From positions 1,178,001 through 1,242,000 of the forward strand of contig JARGXX010000138.1 of assembly GCA_030374765.1 (NCBI GenBank): a DNA stretch of 64,000 nt, given 5' to 3'. Shown here piece by piece: positions 46,385-55,905 of the stretch. This DNA comes from Agarophyton chilense (lineage: Eukaryota > Rhodophyta > Florideophyceae > Gracilariales > Gracilariaceae). Both the position numbers and the translations under genes were made by a program. Under the pieces are notes generated by a model. The model made no database searches. It was given only the letters and a program-made list of their open reading frames with translations, and was not told the DNA's origin. The number at the start of each line of letters is the position of its first letter. Within the stretch, counting starts at the first letter, position 1.

Positions 46385-47158
46385 TGTAGCATTCTGGATG
46401 CACTTGAGTTCGACCGATCGAAATACTACGAAGTCGCGATACGGCATTCATAAGCTATTGCTTGGGCTATACTCGATTACGAGAAGTTATAAGAAAAATT
46501 ACTTCTTGGAAATATTGGGACAGAAGAAACATAATTAGGAAGTACTGTATTTAGTGTACACTGTAAGGTGCCTTCACCAAATATTTTATTTGGTATTATT
46601 TTGATAATTTTGTAGTGGCACGCCACGTGTATGCATTACTGTACGGTACTTGCTTTGCCTCTTGGCACATTAAAGGGCGCAAGGCCCAGATGAGGAGGGC
46701 AAAGGCCAACCAACAACCACCAACGAACCAAAACACCATCTTGGTGAGTCCTAGAAATCCTAAAGTGGTTTACCACAAACGGGTACCTATAGTATCAGTT
46801 CTTAACCGTTTTGAGCTAAAGCTCTTGTTCCGAGGATACCCTCTACTGTTGCGCGTTTACCACCCTTTTTCTACAGCTTTCTATGTGTGTTTGTGTTGTT
46901 TTCTCTACTGTCACCTGGTTATTTGTGTTGTCATAAGGGGTTTCGAGCCGCTCTCATGTGCATTACGTACCGCCACATCTGGACATCTGCTTCGTGAATA
47001 CACGTATTTCCCCCATTGTTCAGGCACACCTCGTTGCTTTCCGCCCACTCTCTTCTTATATAAGAACCGTCGCTCGCAAGGCGACACCCGCTCTTCGCGG
47101 TTTTTTCTGTGGATTCCCACTGCACCGAGACCTCTATAGTCTTCAGTGGAATACCACA
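46385..47158 (+). repeat. 3' LTR of element B
   Basis: Partner of 35589-36361, ending GAATACCACA. Confidence 0.85.
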
Positions 47159-47392
47159 TAATATGTGAGGGAGTCTAAGAATAGCTCAGACTTCATGACC
47201 TTGGGGACGATTCGAGTGACAAGGTAGTCCGTATGGTCAGCGATCGCCGTAACAAGTTGCATGTCTACAATGAAATCCACGTGGGATGAATAGAGCTCAC
47301 GGAGACGGGGCCAGAGAAGGTCGGCAAGCCCGGCGGGAATATTCTACTTAATTCCTTCGGTCTTACGAGGTTTTCCTTATGGTGTTCCTGGC

Positions 47393-47629
47393 CTAGAGAT
47401 GGCCCTGGTGAGGAGTTCTCGTAAACGAGGCTGCTACCGTGGGTTCTCGGCGAATCCTTTCAGGGTCGTTCACCGGAGTCAGTACTCCTTGCGGCTGGCT
47501 TTTAGTGCTCCTGCGGTTGCTAACACTATCAACCTGTGGTTCAGGCGACATCGTCGGCGTTGCAGTGGCAGCTGGTCCTGCCGTAGGTGGCCTAAGGTCT
47601 GGTCGGTTGGGTGTATTTCCTGCATGCAC
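47393..47629 (-). pseudogene. gag: Gag N terminus of element C
   Basis: MHAGNTPNRPDLRPPTAG, a Pro/Thr/Arg-rich start like that of element A gag, stopping at 47393 and followed by frameshifted sequence to the junction with element B at 47159. Assigned by position after the primer-binding site. Confidence 0.5.
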
Positions 47630-47701
47630 AATGGCCGTGGCTTTTGTACTTCTGGTCCATTGGGGAATTATTCCAAAGGTTTCTAAGTCGGGAGACCAAA
47701 A

Positions 47702-47979
47702 TTTAACGCGATGACGGGTGGGTCAGCGTACGGGTCTCGACCGGTGGTAGCGTGGTAGAGCTGGTCCTGAGGTTCGAATCCTTGACGGCGGCACTCCCAG
47801 AGTACTGGGTGCAATGGGCTGGCGTTTACTGCGTAGTCCTACAGGTTGGAGCTACGGAAACCATGGCTTGAAGACCAAAGGGTGGAATTATTATACCAAA
47901 GGGGGTTATTAAGTGTCCTATCGGTGCCTACCTTACTCTAAGAGAGAAGCGTCACTCGAGCCAAGTAAATAGTACTGGC
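47702..47979 (-). repeat. Truncated 5' LTR of element C
   Basis: Matches 26647-27091 and 39970-40413 up to 47979, then diverges abruptly. It contains GGTTCGAATCC (47771-47781, plus strand) and a GTGGTAGAGC D-arm-like string. Confidence 0.85.
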
Positions 47980-48143
47980 TGTCGTATAGTGGCGGAAGGG
48001 CTGACCTTTGAGGGTGTCAATATACTACACTGACCTTGTAGGTGATGGATGCGAGGGATCATCGGCCATGCTGCTCCGGGCGAGCTCCCATCTAGGTGTT
48101 GTTAGCCAAGTGTAGTGTTGACATGTACCTTCTGGTTGAGTAA
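47980..48143. other. Unassigned junction between element C and copia element D
   Basis: No coding similarity seen. The copia frame has a stop at 48141-48143, so the element is truncated here. Confidence 0.4.
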
Positions 48144-50942
48144 TTGTTAGTACTTGATTTAACGAACTCTCACCCCAAAACCTCTCACGCTGCTCACACG
48201 TCAGTCAGTGTCTCACAAGTTGAGCTTCGGCATAACAGACTTGGTCATACTGCAAACAAGGACCTTCTGCGAAAAATGCTCCACAGTGGTTTATTACCCA
48301 CTCAAACAGCTACTTCTTCCCACTGCTTACCGTGTGCAAAGGGGAAGTTTCGCAAGTCTTTTCGTGGATCTCTCTCTTCTGCACTCCAACCCGGACATCT
48401 CCATGCCGATATCACGAGTGCGGGCACGGAGTCTACCGACGGATACTTGTATTACATTGTCATTGTTGACGAGAAAACTCGCTTCCTCTATGCCGCTCCT
48501 CTGAAACGCAAGAATGAAGCTTCTGATGTTATCCTGACGTTTATAAAATGGTTTGAATGCCAATCCGGATTTCAGACACGATCGTTGCACACTGACGGTG
48601 GTTCAGAATTTTTCAAGGCCCAAAAGACTCTCAAACGTCTCGGTGTTTCTATCACCACTTCTTCCTCATATACACCGTCTTCCAATGGACTAGCTGAGCG
48701 TAGTATCGCTATACCTATGGGTCCTATTCGTGCCTGTCTTAATCAAGCACACATTCCCCTCTCTTACTGGCCGTATGCTCTTCAACACGTGGTTGACGCA
48801 AAGAATGCCATTCTACATCGATCTACTGATGCAATCCCATATGTGGCTCTTTTCCAAGAGTACCCACGCTATATACGGCATTTCCGCCCCTTCGGCTGCC
48901 GTGCCCTTGTAATGGTTCGGGAAGATTAACTTCGCAAGATGGAACCTCGCCTTATTGAGGGCGTCAATCTCGGCCATACTAATGGTGGATTATACTACAT
49001 TGCCACATCAACTGAAATTGTTCACACTAAGCACGTGCACTTCTTCGAATCCGAATTTCTCGGACTGCCATCCATGGCCAACTCGTCACTGCCCACCCCG
49101 TCTGCCTTCCCTCCTACAACTGATGGATACATCTCATCCGATGACGAAGAGGAAACCTCCTCTCCTATGGCCATTACTGGGAATGACACGGATTCTATCT
49201 CGAATGACAGTGCCCCAAGCCAATTAACCTCCCTCACGCACTACCCTGCAAAGGACTCCACCTATGATCCTGACCTTGGAGACTATCCTTCTGATATTGA
49301 AGATTTACAGCAATCTGCTTCATGTGCTCTTGCCAGCCTAGTGTTACCTAAATCTATTAGCACTAATGACGAGCCTACTCTTCGTCAAGCCTTGAAGTCT
49401 CCTGAATCTGATCTTTGGCTCGAATCCATCAAAAAGGAGTTTGACACCATTGTCTCCCTTGGTACCTATACTGATGCAGACGACTCTCATTGTCCCGCCA
49501 TTTCCTCCGGAATTATTCTACGTCTCAAACGAGATCATCAAGGGAATTCTCTTCTTTTCAAGGCTCGTCTGGTAGCTCGAGGTAACTTTCAATCACCCTC
49601 GGACAGTGAAAATCTTTATGCTCCAGTACTGAACTTTGAAGTGTTTCGTATCGTTCTGGATCTCGCCACTGCTAAGAACTGGGATCGACAACACATTGAT
49701 GTCAAAGGAGCCTTCCTCCACGCTCGTATGCCCGAAGACAACCCTGTTTGGATCAAGCTTCCCACCATTCCCGGAATTCCAGAAGCTGATGGGCGTATTG
49801 TTCGACTAATCAAATCTCTTTATGGTACGCGTGAGGCCCTACGTCTGTGGTATGAAGACGTTTCGACGTTTCTCCGCTCTATTGGATTCCAGCAATGTCA
49901 TTCTGCTCCTTGTCTGTTTAATTACACAAAGGACTCTGCTATGGTTATGGTTCTTGCCTATGTTCACGACCTCAGTATTTTTGGACCCTCGGAATTGACC
50001 ACTTGGACCAAACGCATGTTAAGTAATCAATACGATATCTCCGATCTTGTCAAAACGGATTTATATCTTGGTGTGTCTATCATTGAAATGCATGACCGTA
50101 TCGTACTCCACCAGAAGCCTCTTATCAAGAAAGTAATTCGACTGGGGAACATGAAAATGGCCAATCCACTACAAACCCCATTACCAGTGTCGCACTGCCT
50201 TTACGACCCGAAAGCCACCTTGTCTGACTCTGATAATGCTTTCATGGCCTCCGTACCCTACAAGGAGATTCTTGGCTGTCTATTGTTTCTTTCCACACGA
50301 ACCCGACCGGACATCACCACAGCAGTTTCCATGCTTGGAAAATTCTCATCATCTCCTTCACCATCTCACTGGCAGTATATGAAGAAGGTTATTAGATACC
50401 TGATTGGAACAGAAGACTATGGCCTCTCATTCCCGCGCCAGAACGAGTCCACTGTACTTGCCTGGGCTGATGCTGATTGGGGACGAGATCTTGAAAAACG
50501 TCGCTCCAGGGGGGGACACTGCATTGCAGTTGGCTCTGTACCAGTTTTATGGAGCTCGAAATTGCAAAAATCTACCGCCCTCTCAACGTCTGAAGCAGAG
50601 TTTTATGCATTGTCGGAGTGCATCAAACAGCTAGTATGGGTCAGGAACATCTTTGACGAGCTTTCTATTCCGATACAAGAACCCATTGTGATTTATGAGG
50701 ACAACTTAGAGACAATTGCATGGTCTCAAGATGTGCTTGGTATGCGTCGCGTTAAGCATATTGAGCTCCGATTCCATTATGTTCTTGATGCTGTGAAAAA
50801 CAAACTGGTCTCTGTGAAGTACATTGAGTCTGCCAAGAATCCCGCGGATATGTTCACCAAATCACTGAACGGAGATTCGTTCATTCAACACCGTAACTTT
50901 CTCGGTATTACTCCTTGCATGAGCGAGGGAGGCTCTCAGTGA
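48144..50942 (+). pseudogene. Copia pol polyprotein (element D), 5'-truncated, one stop
   Basis: A single frame with one stop at 48927-48929. Order: GAG-pre-integrase zinc region (HNRLGHTANKDLLRKML, CLPCAKGKF), integrase core with LHADI, HTDGGSEF and NGLAERS (D, D, E present), and a linker. The reverse transcriptase follows with ARGNFQ, DVKGAFLHARMPE and LKSLYGTREALRLWYE-like block; its active site reads YVHDLSIFG, normally YVDD. RNase H is last with AWADADWG, STSEAEFYALSE, YEDNLETIAW and NPADMFTKSL. The Pol order IN-RT is diagnostic of Ty1/copia. Gag and the 5' LTR are missing. Loss of the first Asp of YVDD predicts a dead enzyme, though the frame is otherwise well preserved. Confidence 0.9.
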
Positions 50943-51231
50943 GTATGTGTTTGTAGTATTCAAGAGTTTGATATTCAAACTCTGAATATGTATTGTTTTG
51001 TATTTGAATATTTTACGAGAGCATTATAACAAATGCTCTCGTCATTGTACTGTTACTACCTTCTCTCTCGTATGTTTTTGATTATCATAAAAGCGAGGTA
51101 GCAAACACTGTCACATATGTTTGCTACCTCAACAAGCAACTTGTTCAGAACATAACCTTCGCTGTGACTTTAAAGCAGGAGGGACATGGTTAGAAAATAA
51201 AATTTTTACTTAGAAAATAGAACACGCCGCT
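50943..51231 (+). repeat. 3' end of copia element D (probable LTR) with three hairpins
   Basis: Follows the pol stop and a GAGCGAGGGAGG purine run, as an LTR would. Three perfect inverted repeats occur: 50963-50983 (9-bp arms), 51016-51041 (10-bp arms) and 51095-51130 (13-bp arms, GAGGTAGCAAACA). No 5' LTR is left for comparison, so LTR ends cannot be fixed. Confidence 0.55.
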
Positions 51232-51744
51232 GCAATCTGCTGTCACGGTGTAGTGCGGTTGGCAAATGTCGGTAGAAGAAAAGAGGCAACGGAAATCTGT
51301 GATGTGCAAAGGATAAGGATTCACATGCCTGCAAGACGCCGCCAAAGACCATTTCAAGACATGGTGCTTCCCACCTAAGATCTTCAAATACTAATCGTAG
51401 CTTTGCAAATTGCACTAGTTTGCTTGGATGTCACTGACGTCCTCAGTCACCGCCTGCATTATACCACTGTCATCACCACTGCGACATCTGCGTTGCAGTA
51501 TTGCCAACCTCGAACCACATTGTGTTAACTGAGTCTCAGACGGTCCTCTAGCCTGGGTCGCCACATCAACAAGGTGGATTCCACAACCCATTCAATTTCA
51601 AAAAACAAACAAAACCACACATTCATCCGTTGAGGATCTGTTCCATGAATTTGCAAGCCAACCATGCAGAGACTAAGCTGTGTTGCGCTGCTGCTCTTGC
51701 CCGAACTTCGCTTGTGAAGTGTTCCCCCTTTTGCATTTGCGAAA

Positions 51745-51758
51745 CCATTTAAAAACCG
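51745..51758 (+). promoter_or_regulatory. TATA-like box of glycine-rich gene, copy 2
   Basis: CCATTTAAAAACCG, about 120 bp before the start codon, identical to the other copy. Confidence 0.45.
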
Positions 51759-51879
51759 CAGCGCCGGTGGTCGCTTTCTCCACTTCGATCTCCTCCCTCA
51801 TTCTACAACAACTCGCTTCGCACTTGCGCTCTTTATCTTACTCAACTCGTATTACTTTGCAACCTCAAATATCACAACC

Positions 51880-52581
51880 ATGAAGCTCACTGTCGCAATC
51901 GCTCTTTGCCTTTACGCCGCCAACGCCGCCATTGTTCCTTCAGTCAAACAAGGAGGACAGGGAGGAGCTGGAGGTAACGGACTATTGATTGGAGATGGCG
52001 GAGTGGGCGGCATTGGAGGAGATGGTGGTGCCGGCGGACTTGGACTTGGCGACGGCGGAGATGGTGGCGCCGGCGGAATCGGAACCCTGGTCGGAGACTT
52101 TGGGAACGGAGGATTTGGTGGGGAAGGTGGCCGAGGTGGCGACTCTCTCTTCGTTGGTGACGGCGGCGCCGGAGGTGCCGGCGGAAACGGTGCCCTCTAC
52201 GGTGACTTTGGATATGGAGGCGTCGGTGGCGGCGGTGGTGACGGAGGCGAGGGAGGTTTGATCTTCGGCGTCGGCAGCGGTGGAGCCGGTGGAAACGGTG
52301 GAGCTGGTCTTCTCGAAGGCGACGTCGGCATCGGTGGATTCGGTGGAGATGGTGGCAATGGCGGCGGAGCCGACTTTGGTCTTGGAGGGAATGGCGGTGC
52401 CGGTGGAGCCGGGGGTCTGTTTGGTGACTTTGGAGCTGGCGGTGTGGGTGGCGCCGGTGGTGATGGCGGTATTGGGTTCGAGGGAGGAAACGGTGGCGCT
52501 GGCGGAGCTGGTATTCTTTCTGGCGACTTTGGTGCCGGAGGAGTTGGTGGCGCTGGTGGTGAGGGAGGTGTTGGTATCTAA
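51880..52581 (+). CDS. Secreted glycine-rich GGxGG-repeat protein, copy 2
   Basis: 233 residues, with a signal peptide ([16 protein letters not shown]) followed by glycine-rich repeats with GDFG blocks, as in copy 1. The only protein difference is Asn for Tyr in the first GDFG block. The start codon is fixed by the CACAACC-ATG context and the signal peptide. Both copies are intact and both keep about 0.65 kb of identical upstream sequence, so both are probably expressed. Structural cell-wall or mucilage protein is a plausible role, inferred from composition only. Confidence 0.85.
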   Translation: MKLTVAIALCLYAANAAIVPSVKQGGQGGAGGNGLLIGDGGVGGIGGDGGAGGLGLGDGGDGGAGGIGTLVGDFGNGGFGGEGGRGGDSLFVGDGGAGGAGGNGALYGDFGYGGVGGGGGDGGEGGLIFGVGSGGAGGNGGAGLLEGDVGIGGFGGDGGNGGGADFGLGGNGGAGGAGGLFGDFGAGGVGGAGGDGGIGFEGGNGGAGGAGILSGDFGAGGVGGAGGEGGVGI

Positions 52582-52750
52582 GGCAAAGGAGCTGAGTTCT
52601 AACCTAATCGTTCCTGTAACGTTCGCGATGGTGTTTAACCGCGTCGTATGGTCTGTGAAAAGCTCTTTCAAATGGGACTGTTCTGGAAAGCAATAGAAAT
52701 GTACTGATGACTGTTTATAAAGTATTAAGTAAGCAATCTCGCAAAATCAA

Positions 52751-54645
52751 GGCTTTTCTCATGCAGTATCAAGTAGAATCTAGCTGGTGTTTGGGCGAAG
52801 CACTTCTCCTGTCACGTGCGGTGTGCGGCGAAAGTATTTGAAAACGTTGAGTGGTTTTTTAGAAGGAGGACGTTACCATATCAACCATTCGTGGCAGTGT
52901 TCCGTGTTGGTCCCAAGTGGGCGCATTTCTGATACGGTGATGATGCGCTAGAGCAAATTCACGGCGACTGACGACTGACATCATGAACGGGTACCAGATT
53001 GTGGATGTAACCTACTGTACAAGCGTGTGGTGGAGGGTGAGAAGTTTGACATGGCAATCGGGTGGACAAGCAGTCGAGCAACGCGGCGCCAACATGCCAC
53101 GAATGTGGAAGCCAAGTGGTGGCAGCGTGCATCATGCGCCGTGCCACAGAGAGGGAGATGAAACGGTTTTGTTTGACGGACGGCTGTTGTGTCATGCTTA
53201 CAAGTGTTGTACCGGTACACGAATTGCACTTGCACAGGTGTACCCATCAACGCTCCATTCACTTTTCAGTTACATAGGGTATCGATGTTTGAGCGGAGAA
53301 AGTTGCGAAAAAAGGACGACGAATATGACTTGCGCGCGCGCGCGCGCGCGCGTCGTCGGCTTGAGACATGCTGAGCGTGTTGCGACACGATTCGACGAGT
53401 GGGGTTGGCTCAATTGTTGGCTCGGGAGGGCGAGTTGTTTGATGATCTGCAAGATAAAGATATAGCACATACGAAGTGCACCATCATAAAATCACGTGGA
53501 TAACTCAAAAAAAAAATAGTTTGGCTGATAGTTGCACAAGACTATGACGGACATGATGATGATGATGATGATGATGATGATGTGCGGTTTTCAGCAGCGT
53601 GCAGAACGTGGTGAAGTAGGGCATGGTCATCGTGCGTGGGACAGAATTCAAGCTGAGCCAACAAACATTGAAGGCAAGAGACGAGAGAGCTGCAGACGTG
53701 GTTGCGACTGGTATGTGCCATTGGGCGATGGAGTGAGCACAGGTTGGAGAAGAGACGAAGAAGAAGATGATGAGCGACAGGGTGTGATTGCGCTTACCAC
53801 GCTGATGGGTCATTTTGGGCGGACACCTCAGCTCAGCCAGGAGCGGGCATATGGCATGATTCACGGCGGGAAAACGGCCAAAATAGGAAATGAGCAAAAA
53901 GAAAACGGCGCGTGCACCCATACCTTTAGCTGGGTGAAAGTCACGCGCTGCGTATACGTAGATACGTAAAGCGTGCTGTGTTGCACACAAATCAATTTAA
54001 ATGGGTGGGCGTGTGTAGCAGACGCAAATGCGCACAAGATGAAAAGGCAGAAAAACAAAAAAAAGTCAAAAACCTTACACACGCAACGTGTGAGGGAGTT
54101 GGGTTGTTGTAGATACGTGTGTCACGTAGAATTGCGTCATGCGGGTGATCATGTGCGATGAAGTGGCCACGTTCGCTCAAGAGGAAGCTCACCGTGCGGC
54201 GAGAAATATAGTATATGGAAACAGCAGCGTGGAGAACGGGGGGAGCGACGCGGACACGCATGTTTGTTTCGGTTGCACAGGCTTTCCCCACGTCGCGGCG
54301 TGTGCTGCAATGCACGACCGCTGGTGCTCAAAAATGAGTCAAAAGTATTGGGGGTGTCATAACGCTGATTAACATGGATTGTTTGTTGGGTTTTGTGTAT
54401 TTTGTGCGCACTTGCCACGCTGCGCGCTCGATACGGGGCGGGCGGACGGGCGCGCGTGGTGTGTGATGGTTCACACTTGTTCCGGGTGCGTAGGGATGCG
54501 ACGCGATGCGTGCAGAAATTTTTTGTGTATATGAGCGAGGCGGAGCTCGGACAGACGACCGATTGAAGTGAGCGTCAAGCTGTGGACAAAGAGGGCGTCA
54601 ATTGTTCCAAGACGTTAATTGTGTGAAACAGAAGAAGAAACAGAA
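52751..54645. other. Intergenic region with microsatellites
   Basis: Contains (GC)10 at 53332-53352, a potential Z-DNA tract, and about ten ATG repeats at 53553-53583. Frames up to about 160 codons (52983-53465, 53505-53990) are crossed by these repeats and show no domain. A TATA-like GTATATGAGC lies near 54525, about 120 bp before the CAP gene. Confidence 0.5.
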
Positions 54646-55392
54646 ATGATGATGTTGAAGTTTACTGTTGCGCTGGCGCTTGTGGGCGCGTGCATGGCGT
54701 TTTCATGCCGTACGGAAGAAGGCGGTGTGGTGTATCCGTACGTGTACTTCAAACGCGACCCCAGACAAGATCTGAACGCCAAGATGTTCATCGGGGCGCC
54801 CGACTCGGACAGGGAGCCTGCCGACGAGGAGGAAGTGACGACCAAAGCGCCGCGCACGACGTCGGCAATGGAGGCACCGGGGCGAAACACAAAGACGCCA
54901 CCGAGCAACGCAATGATGATGGAGACGCCGATGGCGACGCCGATGGCGACGACATCAACAACAACAACAACGGCGGGCACGGATGAGGATGGTGCGATGG
55001 AATCGATGCCGCGCGACGACGCCAAGGGAAAGATGGTGTGTCGGGGGTGCGGGTCGGTGAACTTTGACGAAGTGAACCGGTACCGGGCGCGTCTCGGGCT
55101 GTCGCAGCTGCGGTGGAACGACAAGATGGCGCGGGAGGCGGCGGCGCACAGCAAGGACATGTACGAGAGAAAGTACTTTGAACACAGCGAGTTGCCGTAT
55201 GCGGAGAACATCGCCATGAACTGGGGCTCGCACAAGTGGGCCGACATTTCGGACGCCTTCTTCGAGCAGTGGAAGAACAGCCCGCGGCACGACGCCAACA
55301 TGAAGAACGGCGCGCACGAGTGCGGCGGCGTGGGCATCTACGGCGATGGCGACAAGTTCTACGGCACGCAGGTGTTCTCGCGCAACTGCTAG
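54646..55392 (+). CDS. Secreted CAP-domain (SCP/PR-1-like) protein
   Basis: 248 residues from MMMLKFTVALALVGACMAFS, a clear signal peptide; an earlier in-frame Met at 54619 would put nine acidic residues before it and is less likely. After a short N-terminal part comes a low-complexity Thr/Met/Ala/Pro linker (about 60-125). The CAP domain (about 140-248) has VNRYRARLGLSQLRWN, then HS (His180), AENIAMNWG (Glu187), FFEQW (Glu207) and RHDANM (His215), the four residues of the CAP cavity. GGVGIYGDG and YGTQVFSRNC follow. It is exported; CAP proteins bind sterols or act in extracellular defence in other eukaryotes, but the specific role here is unknown. Single exon. Confidence 0.88.
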   Translation: MMMLKFTVALALVGACMAFSCRTEEGGVVYPYVYFKRDPRQDLNAKMFIGAPDSDREPADEEEVTTKAPRTTSAMEAPGRNTKTPPSNAMMMETPMATPMATTSTTTTTAGTDEDGAMESMPRDDAKGKMVCRGCGSVNFDEVNRYRARLGLSQLRWNDKMAREAAAHSKDMYERKYFEHSELPYAENIAMNWGSHKWADISDAFFEQWKNSPRHDANMKNGAHECGGVGIYGDGDKFYGTQVFSRNC

Positions 55393-55428
55393 CTACCTAC
55401 CTACCTACCTACCTACCTTCCTTCGTGG
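55391..55428 (+). repeat. (CTAC)n microsatellite
   Basis: CTAC repeated about six times directly after the CAP stop codon, in its 3' flank. Confidence 0.8.
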
Positions 55429-55480
55429 TAGTAATAGTAGTAGAGCTAGCTGCAACGCGCGCATGTAAACAAATTGAGTG

Positions 55481-55608
55481 GCGCCAGCACCAACACGTGC
55501 GCCAGCACCAACACGTGCGCCAGCACCAACACGTGCGCCAGCACCAACACGTGCGCCAGCACCAACACGTGCACCAGCACCAACACGTGCACCAGCAGCA
55601 CCACGTGC
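55481..55608. repeat. 18-bp minisatellite, 7 units, each with CACGTG
   Basis: Unit GCGCCAGCACCAACACGT, five near-identical copies then two variants (GCACCAGC...). Every unit junction forms ACACGTGC, so CACGTG recurs at 18-bp spacing. Lies between the CAP gene and tRNA-Leu. Confidence 0.9.
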
Positions 55609-55651
55609 CCACTTGTGCCAGAAAGCACACATCCGCCCCAACCAAAAGAAG

Positions 55652-55657
55652 AAAAAA
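55652..55657 (-). terminator. Pol III terminator of tRNA-Leu
   Basis: Six T residues on the minus strand, 13 nt past the tRNA 3' end. Confidence 0.7.
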
Positions 55658-55670
55658 GTCCACACTCCAC

Positions 55671-55750
55671 TGAAAGCGGTGAGATTCGAACTCACGCCCC
55701 GGAGGACTAGTGCCTTAAACTAGCGCCTTAGACCACTCGGCCACGCTTCC
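55671..55750 (-). tRNA. tRNA-Leu (AAG)
   Basis: 80 nt including the discriminator A, no encoded CCA and no intron. Acceptor stem GGAAGCG pairs with CGCTTTC (one G-T). The D region has A-box TGGCCGAGTGG. The anticodon stem CTAGT/ACTAG holds loop TTAAGGC with anticodon AAG, read as IAG for CUU codons. A long variable arm is typical of class II tRNAs. The T arm contains the B-box GTTCGAATC. It lies about 155 bp before GTP cyclohydrolase I, on the opposite strand. Confidence 0.92.
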
Positions 55751-55905
55751 GCGCGTGTGCGGGAGAATGGCGTCGCGCGCTGCGTAGTTGACGCGTTGCG
55801 GCGCCATCCGCCGGCCGCGCTGCTTTTGACGCGCCGCCGCAACGAGCAGCGGCGTGGGGGGCGAGCTCGCGTGCGCCGCCGCCGCCGCCGCCGCTGTCTT
55901 TTGCC

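Larger units (their letters stand above)
35589..47158 (+). mobile_element. Gypsy element B (chromodomain LTR retrotransposon) inserted in element C
   Basis: LTRs of about 773 bp lie at 35589-36361 and 46385-47158, both TGTAGC..ACA. A primer-binding site is at 36367 and a polypurine tract at 46373-46382. Order: gag, protease, [solo LTR of C family], reverse transcriptase, RNase H, integrase, chromodomain, purine-rich tract, antisense ORF, 3' LTR. The 5 bp outside the two LTRs (TAGTC and TAATA) match at three positions only, so a target-site duplication is not clear. Many stops occur. It interrupts the gag of element C, so it is the younger of the two. Confidence 0.85.
47159..47979 (-). mobile_element. 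Gypsy element C, 5' part (gag start, PBS, truncated 5' LTR)
   Basis: Displaced 5' end of element C. On the minus strand: truncated 5' LTR 47979-47702, primer-binding site TGGTCTCCCGACTTAG (47698-47683), and gag N terminus. The outer third of the LTR (about 166 bp) is missing where unrelated sequence begins at 47980. The break with the main part is filled by element B. Confidence 0.8.
51232..52750 (+). repeat. Inverted gene duplication, copy 2
   Basis: Partner of 3937-5447 in opposite orientation, with abrupt edges. The inner edge abuts the copia element. Confidence 0.9.

Noticed and set aside
47735-47800. A functional tRNA gene in the LTR of element C
   Set aside because: D-arm and T-arm strings are present but the anticodon arm is missing and the acceptor strands do not pair.
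52983-53465. 160-codon ORF before the CAP gene
   Set aside because: Crosses the (GC)n tract, has no domain, and is opposed by frames of similar size.
53505-53990. 161-codon minus ORF with a His run
   Set aside because: The His run is the ATG microsatellite read in another frame; the opposite strand gives a Met run of equal length.
53553-55608. CRISPR-like or direct-repeat array
   Set aside because: Repeats are contiguous micro- and minisatellites with no spacers, in a eukaryotic gene island.
55405-55723. Overlapping repeat-rich ORFs on both strands (AGAGARVGAG-, CWCTCW-, APAPTR-type repeats)
   Set aside because: Produced by the 18-bp minisatellite, which has no stops in several frames, and they run through the tRNA gene.
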